From Bacteroidaceae bacterium (lineage in GTDB: Bacteria > Bacteroidota > Bacteroidia > Bacteroidales > Bacteroidaceae), in the NCBI GenBank assembly GCA_017483665.1, contig JAFUVM010000008.1, positions 1-37,191 on the forward strand: a stretch of DNA of 37,191 nucleotides, in the 5' to 3' direction. The notes below the pieces were generated by a model. It was not told the DNA's origin. It did no database searches and was given only the letters and a program-made list of their open reading frames with translations. The position numbers and the translations under genes were made by a program. How positions within the stretch are numbered: the stretch's first letter is position 1; every line of letters begins with the position of its first letter. Shown here piece by piece: positions 1 through 6,922 of this stretch.

Positions 1-20
1 AACACAAAACTACAAAAAAG

Positions 21-121
21 CCCCTGAATGGCAATCGCATTCAGGGGTCAATCTTATTTTGCCGCAGAGGGTCATTCATATTTTGCCCGTGAGGGTCAAC
101 ATCGCTTGCCCTCGGGGGTCA
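21..121. repeat. 24-bp tandem array with hairpin, possible IS end
   Basis: The hexamer GGGTCA recurs at 45, 69, 93 and 116, giving a 24/24/23-bp period. The units share a core of GGGTCA followed by a TTTTGCC-type tail. A perfect 10-bp inverted repeat (cccctgaatg at 21-30, cattcagggg at 38-47, 7-nt loop) leads into the first unit. IS21-family elements are known to carry multiple short repeats at their ends, so this could be the terminus of such an element whose genes lie left of the window. That is inference, because no transposase is visible. A short open frame across the array (28-315) is not credible as a gene. Confidence 0.5.
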
Positions 122-317
122 AACGAGCTCGGCTTTTCCAATTGCATTTGTTATGTTTTCTTTCAACCATTTTGTTCGCCAACTCATACTATTCTCTTTT
201 TATGATTAAATCAAAATTATCTTGGTACAGCAAAAATAGCAATATTCATTCAAATAATTTTCTATTTGGGTTCGGTAGGTATGAATATGTTCATTTATGG
301 TACAACTTTTATTAATA

Positions 318-1376
318 TTACTTGCCTTTATATGATTTTTGGATTAAACGACTAACCTCATCAAATCTCTCGTATACAAAAATCTTGATTTCGTTATTTG
401 TAGCAAAAGAAATTTGTGTGATAGGAATATTGGTATATGTTGCATTTTCTAAGAAAATTTCTTTTATTATTATAGGGACATTGGTAATGTCTTTTATTTG
501 GCTATCCTGAATCACGAGACCTTCATTAATGTCTGCATTGATGATGACTGGTCGTGTATCCTTTCCAGAATTGACTTTTTCATCCATAGAAATAACTTCA
601 GATAACTCAATAAATCCATTCTCAAGTATATGGCCGTTCTGTTGATTTGGAGCCGCAAAAATAACCTTCCGGTTTTGTGGATTAACATTATACCATTTCT
701 TAAGTTCTTCTTTACCTTCATCATTGATTTCAGACAAGGGTGAATTAATTTTCAATGTACATTCACCATTTGGTATAACCTTATCTAATGCACCATTCTC
801 AATAAAACGTAGACCGCCTTTGAAGTCTATTTCATTAAACTTACCACTAATTGTATTTGTTTTAAGTTCTTTTACTCCTGCTGGGATAGTAAGTTTTCTT
901 AAGACATGTTCAAAACAAATGGATCCTGGGGAAAGATTTAGAAGATGTTCATCTAGTTCTATGTGTTGCACTGTTTGACGATCTCTATGAAGATGATACA
1001 AGGTTTTCATGTCTTTTGAAAATAATGACCCTGCGGAAGTTCCTAATAAAAATAGATTTATTCCACTTTGTAATTCAATACGACAATTGTCGGCATTACA
1101 ATATTTTTTACCGTTAGGTCTATCTATAGTAACCGATTCAACTGTAAAAGGCAGCAGCAAATGCTTAACGTCGCATTGAATAATAACGGAAGTTATAATA
1201 TAATCAATACTATTATTCAATATTTGTCCTGTAAGATCTATTCTATCATATACAGCTCGGTCTTCATCTTCAATTAAAGTTACTTGAACTTCATTGTTCT
1301 TAATAATATAGCACGGGAAGCGTCTTTTCTCACTGTAGTTCCCGATGCAAAAATCATAAAAGAAATCGTATTTCAT
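318..1376 (-). CDS. BspA-like leucine-rich hypothetical protein
   Basis: This is a 352-residue protein with no signal peptide or membrane segment. The middle part (about residues 150-200) reads LTIPAGVKEL, then an FNEIDFKGGLRFIENGALD stretch. This resembles the BspA-type LRR_5 pattern of Bacteroidales, in which strands such as LTIP, ITF and IGxGAF repeat. Only one or two units are recognisable, so the assignment is weak and the function is unknown. The gene is AT-rich compared with the genes right of 2689. It starts at an ATG at 1376 and has no clear promoter of its own. It lies downstream of the promoter and terminator described at 1473-1864, so it may be expressed by readthrough. It could belong to a genomic island beside tRNA-Ser. 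Confidence 0.6.
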   Translation of the reverse strand: MKYDFFYDFCIGNYSEKRRFPCYIIKNNEVQVTLIEDEDRAVYDRIDLTGQILNNSIDYIITSVIIQCDVKHLLLPFTVESVTIDRPNGKKYCNADNCRIELQSGINLFLLGTSAGSLFSKDMKTLYHLHRDRQTVQHIELDEHLLNLSPGSICFEHVLRKLTIPAGVKELKTNTISGKFNEIDFKGGLRFIENGALDKVIPNGECTLKINSPLSEINDEGKEELKKWYNVNPQNRKVIFAAPNQQNGHILENGFIELSEVISMDEKVNSGKDTRPVIINADINEGLVIQDSQIKDITNVPIIIKEIFLENATYTNIPITQISFATNNEIKIFVYERFDEVSRLIQKSYKGK

Positions 1377-1472
1377 ATACGTAGTCTTTAGTTATAACCC
1401 TAGGCTCCCGTCAGGCGTTAAACCTTAAAAACTATCCATCGGAATAAACAGAAGTTCAAACCTTTTGAACAT

Positions 1473-1826
1473 AAAAAGCGTGAAGCCGATTGATGCTACT
1501 CATGCTTCACGTCTCAAGAGCCTTAGGACTTGCTCTGCCATTTATGAAACATCGAGCAACGTCAAAGACTCCACGCAGTGATATATACACACTACACCCT
1601 TCCTAATAAAAGGATGCGGTATGACATACATACTGTTGGCATCTTATCGTTGCTTGGTCCTAAATGGCATATTGGCATATGCACCCAGAGTGTCCTAAGT
1701 TCTGAGACAGAACACAAGCGTCAACAAAACGCTTTTTTAATATGTTACCTCCGCCGACACCATCTCCGTTGAGTAGGTCATAGAGCGAAAGGATGTAGCG
1801 CAAGTATGTCCGCAGAAATACTTTTG
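1473..1826 (-). ncRNA. Candidate structured RNA or attenuated leader
   Basis: A full Bacteroidota promoter at 1833-1864 points leftward, giving a start near 1826. About 350 nt later a stem (CGTGAAGC with GCTTCACG, 1479-1511) is followed on the minus strand by five T residues (1473-1477), like an intrinsic terminator. Between them there is no credible gene, but there are smaller stems, such as AGAGC/GCTCT around 1517-1536. Beyond the terminator lies a further perfect 7-bp stem at 1454-1470. Open frames inside are short, for example an 8-codon ATG frame encoding MVSAEVTY. It is not tmRNA, RNase P RNA or 6S RNA as far as I can recognise. It could be an independent small RNA or an attenuator for the gene at 318-1376. 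Confidence 0.45.
1479..1511 (-). terminator. Intrinsic terminator-like hairpin
   Basis: An 8-bp perfect stem CGTGAAGC/GCTTCACG encloses a 17-nt loop. On the minus strand it is followed, after one base, by TTTTT at 1477-1473. It would end or attenuate the transcript that starts near 1826. Confidence 0.5.
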
Positions 1827-1832
1827 CCGTTG

Positions 1833-1864
1833 CAAAAGTAATGATTAATTCTTAAATAACCAAA
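1833..1864 (-). promoter_or_regulatory. Bacteroidota-type promoter
   Basis: On the minus strand TTTG (1864-1861) is followed after 20 bp by TACTTTTG (1840-1833), matching the TTTG-N19/20-TAnnTTTG consensus. The nearest coding start downstream is about 450 nt away, which suggests a long leader or an RNA gene. Confidence 0.6.
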
Positions 1865-2138
1865 GAATTCCTAAAATATCCTAATTATTTTAAATGTATT
1901 TAAGGTTACAAAAGTGAATAGCACTAATATTCTTATGGATTAGCCTTGGACATTTGGCAAAAGTTATACAAAATCTTTTATGTCATGCCTTTTGAAAATA
2001 AAACGTATGGGGAGTATAACGGAAATTCATATTAATATACGAAGAAGAGAGAAACTTTTCAAAAAACGTAGTACAATATATAAAACTTTTATTAGTACGA
2101 TTATGAGAAAATAGATTTTCACTGACAAGAAAGAAGTT
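1865..2138. other. AT-rich intergenic, nothing recognised
   Basis: This is AT-rich DNA between the leftward promoter at 1833-1864 and the DUF3853 gene. I see no gene, clear TAnnTTTG box for the rightward gene, or repeat. Open frames on the minus strand across 1983-2362 are antisense to the DUF3853 gene and look random. Confidence 0.5.
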
Positions 2139-2468
2139 ATGAAGAAACTTCTCACCACTATGTACGATAGTGTATGCGCACAGAAAGAGTTGTTGGAACT
2201 GCTCATAGAAGAATTTGAAGCAGAAGAAAGCGAACAGTCGCAGATAAAAGATGAGCCACGAGAACTCATCAAAGGTGTCAGCGGGCTTGCTAAATTCCTT
2301 GCCTGTGGAAGCACGAAGGCCCAAAACATTATTAACTCCGGCATCCTGCAGAAACGAGACATCGCCTATCGTGCTGGAAACAGGTGGCGTTTCAACAAGA
2401 CACTACTAACAAGACTGCTTGAGGATGAACCAGAGATACTCAACAGAGTTTGCTCTGAAGCAGCATAA
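2139..2468 (+). CDS. DUF3853 family helix-turn-helix protein
   Basis: This 109-residue protein has an acidic, helical N-terminus (residues 1-45, many Glu). The C-terminal part is winged-helix or excisionase-like, with the core IKGVSGLAKFLACGSTKAQ, then a turn and GNRWRFNKTLLTRLL. The order of a GLAKFL helix, a recognition helix with SGIL and a wing ending in arginine or lysine matches the DUF3853 family. That family is common on Bacteroidales integrative elements and is thought to bind DNA. No integrase is beside it here. The gene ends in a strong hairpin at 2488-2529 and sits just beyond a tRNA-Ser, consistent with a mobile-element remnant. Confidence 0.75.
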   Translation: MKKLLTTMYDSVCAQKELLELLIEEFEAEESEQSQIKDEPRELIKGVSGLAKFLACGSTKAQNIINSGILQKRDIAYRAGNRWRFNKTLLTRLLEDEPEILNRVCSEAA

Positions 2469-2487
2469 GCAAAACCCCTACATCATT

Positions 2488-2529
2488 AACAGCCATATGG
2501 TATTTCGACATGATTGCTATATGGCTGTT
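2488..2529 (+). terminator. Hairpin terminator after DUF3853 gene
   Basis: A perfect 11-bp inverted repeat, AACAGCCATAT (2488-2498) and ATATGGCTGTT (2519-2529), has a 20-nt loop and starts 20 bp after the stop codon. The following T-rich tract is short, so termination strength is uncertain. Confidence 0.55.
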
Positions 2530-2641
2530 TATCAGATACATACTTTAACATCTCCTTGGATAGTTTAGGAATCGCTATTTTCAGAATTCTCCGAGTTTTG
2601 GATGAGATTTGGGTCTGATTTTGGGTAACGGAGAATAAGAA

Positions 2642-2682
2642 AATCTGCGTAACCTATTGAAAATCAATTAGTTACGCAGATT
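2642..2682 (-). terminator. Terminator of the tRNA-Ser transcript
   Basis: A 12-bp perfect stem, AATCTGCGTAAC (2642-2653) with GTTACGCAGATT (2671-2682), lies 6 bp beyond the tRNA 3' end. On the minus strand it runs into a TTTTCTTATT tract, as expected for an intrinsic terminator. Confidence 0.75.
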
Positions 2683-2688
2683 AATCAG

Positions 2689-2773
2689 CGGAGAGAGAGG
2701 GATTCGAACCCCCGGTGCCTCTCGGCACGCCGGTTTTCAAGACCGGTGTAATCGACCACTCTACCATCTCTCC
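2689..2773 (-). tRNA. tRNA-Ser (UGA)
   Basis: The 85-nt gene folds as a class II tRNA. The acceptor stem GGAGAGA (2773-2767) pairs with TCTCTCC (2696-2690), with discriminator G at 2689. The anticodon loop CTTGAAA contains TGA. The variable arm is long (GTGCC GAGA GGCAC) and the T loop is TTCGAAT. CCA is not encoded. A promoter box lies just upstream and a terminator just downstream. Its 3' end borders the AT-rich segment at 1-2688, a typical arrangement for an element integrated at a tRNA. Confidence 0.95.
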
Positions 2774-2801
2774 GAACCGGGTCGTTACCGATTTTGCGGT
2801 G

Positions 2802-2809
2802 CAAAGGTA
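2802..2809 (-). promoter_or_regulatory. -7 box of tRNA-Ser promoter
   Basis: TACCTTTG on the minus strand matches TAnnTTTG and lies 28 bp before the mature tRNA 5' end. No clean TTTG is present at the -33 position. Confidence 0.6.
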
Positions 2810-3082
2810 CGACAAAAAAAGGAAACTGAGAAGTGAAACGCAAAAAATTATTGGTTCCTCGACCGTTTTTTGATGGTTTCCTGGCTATTTTTGATGGTTT
2901 CTCCCCCAAAAGGAACACTCCAACTCGCTGTTTTCCGACCTTTTCCGCGCCTCGGCCTTGTTTCGGACACCTTGCAGACAGATTTTCCTCATTTCGCGGA
3001 AACAATGACCTCTGCCCACGGGGACTAAAATCTCACATCACGGACACAAATTCTTCAACCCACAGCATCATTTGCCTGCGGG
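2810..3082. other. Intergenic DNA with a short 21-bp repeat
   Basis: This is gene-free DNA between the tRNA promoter and the DUF554 gene. The 14-mer TTTTTGATGGTTTC occurs at 2867-2880 and 2888-2901 (period 21), and a more degenerate unit appears to precede it from about 2851. The rest holds no recognisable gene or RNA. Confidence 0.5.
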
Positions 3083-3865
3083 CTAAAGGCTTTTGATGAG
3101 GTAGAAGACAACGGGAACCAAGAGGCTTGGCAGGAGGTTGACCGTTTTGCAGTCCTTGATGCCGAGGATGCTGAGGCCGGAGCTGAGGATGAGTACGCCG
3201 CCTACGATGCTGAGCTCCACGCGCATCGGCTCGGGCATGCCGTCGCCACAAAAATAGCCTATGGCATAGAAAAGCCCTTGCCAGCAGAACAATATCGGTG
3301 CGGCGAGGAGCATAATCCAACCGTAGGAGGCGGCAAGGACCGCAGAGGAGACGAAGTCGAGCGTGGCGTTGGTATAGAGAAAGGTGTTGGCCGGCTCGCC
3401 CCAGGACCAGCCTGCCGTGGGCGAGAGAGCCGAGAGGACGGGGCCAACGATGGAGAAAGTGCCGATGCAGTAAAGCAGGCAGCCGGTGACAAGACCTTGG
3501 ACAGAGCCCGCCGGGCCACCAGACCCTCCCAAACCTTCCCTTAAAGGGAGGGCTTCCTTTGCGGCAGGTTTCTTCCCTTTCAAGGGCGACACGGAAGGAG
3601 TCTTCGCGTTGAACCGTTCGATGCGTCCTGCCAGGTTGAGCCGTGTGCCGATGAGTCCGCCTATGGCAAGGCTGAGGATGAAGAGGACGGGGTACTCGCT
3701 CTTCGACATATTGGGGAGCGACGCGTTCATGCCGAGCACGAGGCAGCAGAGGCCGAGCCCGTCGAAGAGCGTCTTCTTGTACTTCTCTCCGATGCCTGTG
3801 CGGACGAGTGCCCCGAAGGCGCTGCCCGCGAGGATGGCGCATGTGTTGACGATTGTTCCTAACAT
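3083..3865 (-). CDS. DUF554 family membrane protein
   Basis: About 260 residues of an integral membrane protein of unknown function (DUF554, YdfK-like). The N-terminus MLGTIVNTCAILAGSAFGAL and later glycine-rich hydrophobic helices (GTFSIVGPV, SYGWIMLLAAPIL, IVGGVLILSSGLSILGI) are typical of the family. I chose the ATG at 3865 because family members start with MLGT. It overlaps the upstream gene by 7 nt, suggesting translational coupling. An upstream in-frame ATG at 3889 would add eight unusual residues. A hydrophilic insert (TPSVSPLKG to LPLREGLGGSGG) in the cytoplasmic-loop-like middle is encoded by a palindromic DNA element at about 3515-3601. It is the last gene of a leftward three-gene operon. 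Confidence 0.85.
   Translation of the reverse strand: MLGTIVNTCAILAGSAFGALVRTGIGEKYKKTLFDGLGLCCLVLGMNASLPNMSKSEYPVLFILSLAIGGLIGTRLNLAGRIERFNAKTPSVSPLKGKKPAAKEALPLREGLGGSGGPAGSVQGLVTGCLLYCIGTFSIVGPVLSALSPTAGWSWGEPANTFLYTNATLDFVSSAVLAASYGWIMLLAAPILFCWQGLFYAIGYFCGDGMPEPMRVELSIVGGVLILSSGLSILGIKDCKTVNLLPSLLVPVVFYLIKSL
3515..3601. repeat. In-frame palindromic element inside DUF554 gene
   Basis: The DNA contains the paired blocks CCTTCCCTTAAAGGGAGG (near 3534-3551) and CCCTTTCAAGGG (near 3575-3586), giving a degenerate palindrome. It is read through in frame as about 29 residues, PSVSPLKGKK... and LPLREGLGGS, that do not fit the membrane family. Boundaries are approximate and set by where the protein stops looking like DUF554. 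It resembles the clearer element at 12054-12140 in logic but not in sequence. Confidence 0.6.
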
Positions 3866-4530
3866 CGGGGTGACGTACGGTCTAGCCACGCTACGAGTTC
3901 CCCTTCGCTGGTCATGACATAGCGGAACATCTGCGAGCGGCTCTTGTTGTACTGCTGCTCGATGTAGCGCAGGGAATCGTCGGTCTGGCCTTCACGAAGA
4001 CGCTGCAGGGAGGCGTCGCTGATAACGAGCACATCGGTAGTGTCGTCGATGTAGGCATTGGCATAGATGCCGCGATTGCCGAGCTGCTGGTAGAGGTCGG
4101 GCGACACGTCGGGCGAGAGGTAGAGTTCCTTCGTGTAGAGCGGGTTCATGCTGCCGCCATAGTTCAGCTGTCCGCGGAGGTAATGCTGGAGCGTCAGCCG
4201 CAAGTCCTTGACCGTCTGCGCCGGGACGACGTAGGGACTGTAGTGCCCCGCAAAGATGTCATCAAGGTCGCTTTCGCTCAGCACTCTTGGCCGGAAGCCG
4301 TGATAGGCCAGTCCGTCCAGTCGCTCGCGGGCTTCGGCGGGCACGTCCTTGCCCAGCACCGCATAGTGTAGGCCGCGGCTGGGTGCCTGCTTGATGTCGG
4401 CCCCAAGCTCATGAAGCCTCTTCTGCAGGGTACGCGAGGCCGTGCGGAAGGTGCCGAGCAGGCAGACGGAGCGCTGTGCAAAGGGCGACTCCTGCCGGAA
4501 GTCTGCATCGCTGAAGAGTTCGTACTGCAT
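3859..4530 (-). CDS. Conserved hypothetical protein with BRCT-like domain
   Basis: A 223-residue soluble protein. Residues about 20-90 (VCLLGTFRTASRTLQKRLHELG, ..., HYAVLGKDV, ..., RPRVLSESDL) follow the BRCT pattern: a glycine-ended first strand, a helix with RxxLxxRLxxLGA, a strand like xxVLGKD, and a closing helix led by SESDL. BRCT domains bind phosphopeptides or DNA ends and occur in bacterial ligase and epsilon-like exonucleases. No catalytic domain is visible in the C-terminal 130 residues, which I do not recognise. It sits 16 bp after the lipoprotein gene and overlaps the DUF554 gene, so all three are probably cotranscribed. Function is unknown. Confidence 0.65.
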   Translation of the reverse strand: MQYELFSDADFRQESPFAQRSVCLLGTFRTASRTLQKRLHELGADIKQAPSRGLHYAVLGKDVPAEARERLDGLAYHGFRPRVLSESDLDDIFAGHYSPYVVPAQTVKDLRLTLQHYLRGQLNYGGSMNPLYTKELYLSPDVSPDLYQQLGNRGIYANAYIDDTTDVLVISDASLQRLREGQTDDSLRYIEQQYNKSRSQMFRYVMTSEGELVAWLDRTSPRC

Positions 4531-4546
4531 AGTGGTCAGGCGAGGT

Positions 4547-5257
4547 CTATTCCGTCTTCTTCGCAGGAAGCTGACGGACGGTGATACGGTCGGACACTTC
4601 GCCGCTGGTCAGGACGAGCACCGTCTCGCGCCCATTCTCGGTGTCGGTGTTCGGCGTAAGCGTAAGGTTCACCTGGTTTTTCCCCGCCCGTCCGGTATTC
4701 TTGTCGAGCACGAGCCAGTCGGAGGCAGCGCCGTCGGCGAACGTCAGCTCCCACTGGTTATGCACATAGAAGCTGATAGAGTCGGCCTCCCAGTTGGCGC
4801 TGTCGGTCAGGACGTGCAGGGCGACGTCGGGCAGCAAAGCGGCTTCATCGAGGTAGGACTCGACGGTATAGGCCGGACGCGTCACGTCGAGCATGCCAAA
4901 CTGATAGAAGGGCACGGAGTAGGAATAGTCGTACGAACGGACCTGCACCAGCCCTTGGCGCGTATGCCCCGTCGTGTTCGGAAGGACCGACACGTCGACG
5001 CGGCAGAGGTAGCGCTTCGTGTAATCATATTTAATATCCGCGTGCGAGTCGCCCTCTATGCGGAGCCAGTCGGCCTGCGACGTCACAGTCCAGCTGTCGA
5101 AGGTGTAGAAGAGTACGGAGTCCGCTGTCTGGTCGGCAAAAAGGACGGAGCCGCCGGTCACGGGCATGAGCTGATGCGTCTCGGGGTCGCCGGCGCAGGA
5201 GGCGAAGAAAAACGTGAGGCTGCAAAGGAGCAGCAAAGGCTTTGACAGATGCTTCAT
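4547..5257 (-). CDS. BACON-domain lipoprotein
   Basis: A 236-residue protein with a lipoprotein signal (MKHLSKPLLLLCSLTFFFASC, acylated Cys at 21). It should be membrane-anchored after export. Residues about 35-125 and 145-232 look like two beta-sandwich units. The second is a clear BACON repeat: WLVLDKNTGRAGKN, then LTLTPNTDTENGRETVLVL, then DRITVRQLP. BACON domains are Bacteroidota-specific and usually occur on surface glycan-binding or mucin-associated proteins. No catalytic domain is present. A good promoter (5285-5315) precedes it. It is the first gene of the leftward operon and is divergent from the rhamnose operon; a link to rhamnose is possible but unproven. Confidence 0.8.
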   Translation of the reverse strand: MKHLSKPLLLLCSLTFFFASCAGDPETHQLMPVTGGSVLFADQTADSVLFYTFDSWTVTSQADWLRIEGDSHADIKYDYTKRYLCRVDVSVLPNTTGHTRQGLVQVRSYDYSYSVPFYQFGMLDVTRPAYTVESYLDEAALLPDVALHVLTDSANWEADSISFYVHNQWELTFADGAASDWLVLDKNTGRAGKNQVNLTLTPNTDTENGRETVLVLTSGEVSDRITVRQLPAKKTE

Positions 5258-5284
5258 TTTCGTAATATGTTTCTTATTTTAGGG

Positions 5285-5315
5285 CAAAGTTAGACAAAAA
5301 GACACATTCTGCAAA
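5285..5315 (-). promoter_or_regulatory. Promoter of lipoprotein operon
   Basis: On the minus strand TTTG (5315-5312), a 19-bp spacer and TAACTTTG (5292-5285) match the Bacteroidota consensus exactly. The coding start follows at 5257. Confidence 0.8.
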
Positions 5316-5351
5316 ATCTTTTGACCAAAGATTTCGTTTATTCGAAGATTT
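5314..5351 (+). promoter_or_regulatory. Candidate RhaR operator at rhaB promoter
   Basis: Two AAGATTT direct repeats lie at 5328-5334 and 5345-5351, 17 bp apart, just upstream of the -7 box. The first is also half of a perfect 8-5-8 inverted repeat, AAATCTTT TGACC AAAGATTT (5314-5334). AraC-family activators usually bind paired half-sites about 17-21 bp apart next to the promoter, so this placement is suggestive. The regulator at 21621 is the natural candidate. Confidence 0.4.
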
Positions 5352-5363
5352 TACGTAAATTTG
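5333..5363 (+). promoter_or_regulatory. Promoter of the rhamnose operon
   Basis: The -7 box TAAATTTG (5356-5363) fits TAnnTTTG. At -33 there is only TTCG (5333-5336) at 19 bp, a poor match, as expected for a promoter needing an activator. Confidence 0.6.
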
Positions 5364-5384
5364 CAGGGTGAAGAACATCCGAAC

Positions 5385-6860
5385 ATGAAGCAATACTTTT
5401 TCGCAGCAGACTTGGGAGCGACAAGCGGACGGACAGTCCTGGGCTCCATTGAAAACGGCAAACTGGAACAAGAGGAACTCACCCGCTTCGACAACAACCT
5501 TATCGAGACAGGCGGACACTACTATTGGGACATCTACGCCATATACAACGAAATCATTCGCGGCCTGAAGCTGGCAGCCGCCCGGCAGCTCGACATCACG
5601 AGCATCGGCATCGACACCTGGGGCGTCGACTTTGTCTGTGTCGGTCAGGACGGCGCCCTGCTGCGCAACCCGCTGGCATATCGCGACCCGCACACCGTGG
5701 ACCGCATGGAGGAATACCTCGGCCAAGTCATGTCCCGAGAGGAGGTCTACGACATCACCGGCATACAGTTCATGAACTTCAACTCCCTGTTCCAGCTCTA
5801 TGCCATGCGGCAGGCAGGCAACAGCGCCCTGCAGCACGCCCGCACCATCCTCTTCGTGCCCGACGCCCTGAACTGGATGCTCACGGGGAAGGCCGTGTGC
5901 GAATACACTATTGCCTCCACCTCGCAGCTCCTCGACCCCCGCACCGGCGACCTCGACCCGCGCCTCCTGGCGAGCGTCGGCCTCAGCCGCGACAAGTTCG
6001 GCCCCATGGTGCAGCCCGGCACACAGATCGGCACTCTCACCCCAGAGGTGCAACGCCTGACCGGACTCGGAGCTGTGCCCGTCATAGCCGTGGCCGGACA
6101 TGACACCGGCAGCGCCGTGGCAGCCACACCGGCCCGAGGCCCGCACTTCGCCTACCTCTCCAGCGGAACATGGAGCTTGATGGGCATCGAGAGCAAAGAG
6201 CCCATCATCAACGCGCAAAGCTACGAACGCAACTTCACAAACGAGGGCGGCATAGAGGGCACCACACGCTTCCTGAAGAACATCTGCGGCATGTGGATCT
6301 ACGAACGTTGCCGCAAGGAATGGAAAGAAGCAGCCGATGGTCCGGCCGACCTCGCACATCTCTCCCTGCAGAAGGCCGCCATTCAGTCGGAACCCTTCCG
6401 CAGCATCATCAATCCCGACGACGCCGTCTTTGCCAACCCCTCCTCCATGCTTCAGGCCATCCGCGACTACTGCCTGCGCACCCGTCAGCCCGTCCCCGAG
6501 ACACCGGCCCAAGTGTGCCGCTGCATTTTCGACTCGCTGGCTCTCCGCTACCGCCAGGTGTTCGGCTGGCTCAGGGAGTTTGCTTCCTTCCCCATCGAAG
6601 TGCTCCACATCATCGGCGGCGGCTCGCAGAACAGCTACCTCAACCAGTTTACGGCCGACGCCCTCGGCATCAAAGTCTTGGCCGGCCCGCAGGAATGCAC
6701 CGCCATCGGCAACATTATGCTGCAAGCCAAGGCAACCGGCATCGTACGCGACGTTTGGGAAATGCGCCGCATCATTGCCGACAGCATCGACCTCGCAGCG
6801 TATGAGCCCGGCGACAAAGCAGGCTGGGACAAAGCCTACGAAAAGTTCCTGACGCTATAA
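5385..6860 (+). CDS. rhaB: Rhamnulokinase
   Basis: A 491-residue cytoplasmic FGGY-family kinase that phosphorylates L-rhamnulose to L-rhamnulose 1-phosphate with ATP. Visible motifs include the N-terminal phosphate-binding DLGATSGR (residues 9-16), DTWGVDF (77-83), GHDTGSA (238-244, carrying the expected catalytic Asp), YLSSGTWSLMG, and the C-terminal nucleotide-binding IIGGGSQN. Length matches the family. The frame also opens at a TTG at 5361, but that codon lies inside the -7 promoter box, so the ATG at 5385 must be the start. It is first in the operon rhaB-rhaA-rhaT-rhaD. The same kinase, isomerase, permease, aldolase order is known from the Bacteroides thetaiotaomicron rha operon, where the genes are called rhaK, rhaI, rhaP and rhaA. 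Confidence 0.95.
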   Translation: MKQYFFAADLGATSGRTVLGSIENGKLEQEELTRFDNNLIETGGHYYWDIYAIYNEIIRGLKLAAARQLDITSIGIDTWGVDFVCVGQDGALLRNPLAYRDPHTVDRMEEYLGQVMSREEVYDITGIQFMNFNSLFQLYAMRQAGNSALQHARTILFVPDALNWMLTGKAVCEYTIASTSQLLDPRTGDLDPRLLASVGLSRDKFGPMVQPGTQIGTLTPEVQRLTGLGAVPVIAVAGHDTGSAVAATPARGPHFAYLSSGTWSLMGIESKEPIINAQSYERNFTNEGGIEGTTRFLKNICGMWIYERCRKEWKEAADGPADLAHLSLQKAAIQSEPFRSIINPDDAVFANPSSMLQAIRDYCLRTRQPVPETPAQVCRCIFDSLALRYRQVFGWLREFASFPIEVLHIIGGGSQNSYLNQFTADALGIKVLAGPQECTAIGNIMLQAKATGIVRDVWEMRRIIADSIDLAAYEPGDKAGWDKAYEKFLTL

Positions 6861-6922
6861 AACGGACAACAGACAACAGACCGTCATCAAACCCAGACTA
6901 ACAACCAACTAAACATACTGAC

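Noticed and set aside
1578-1772. 64-codon frame on the plus strand
   Set aside because: It has no protein-like composition and no promoter or ribosome site, and it overlaps the candidate RNA.
5274-6725. 483-codon open frame on the minus strand
   Set aside because: It is antisense to rhaB, whose motifs are complete.
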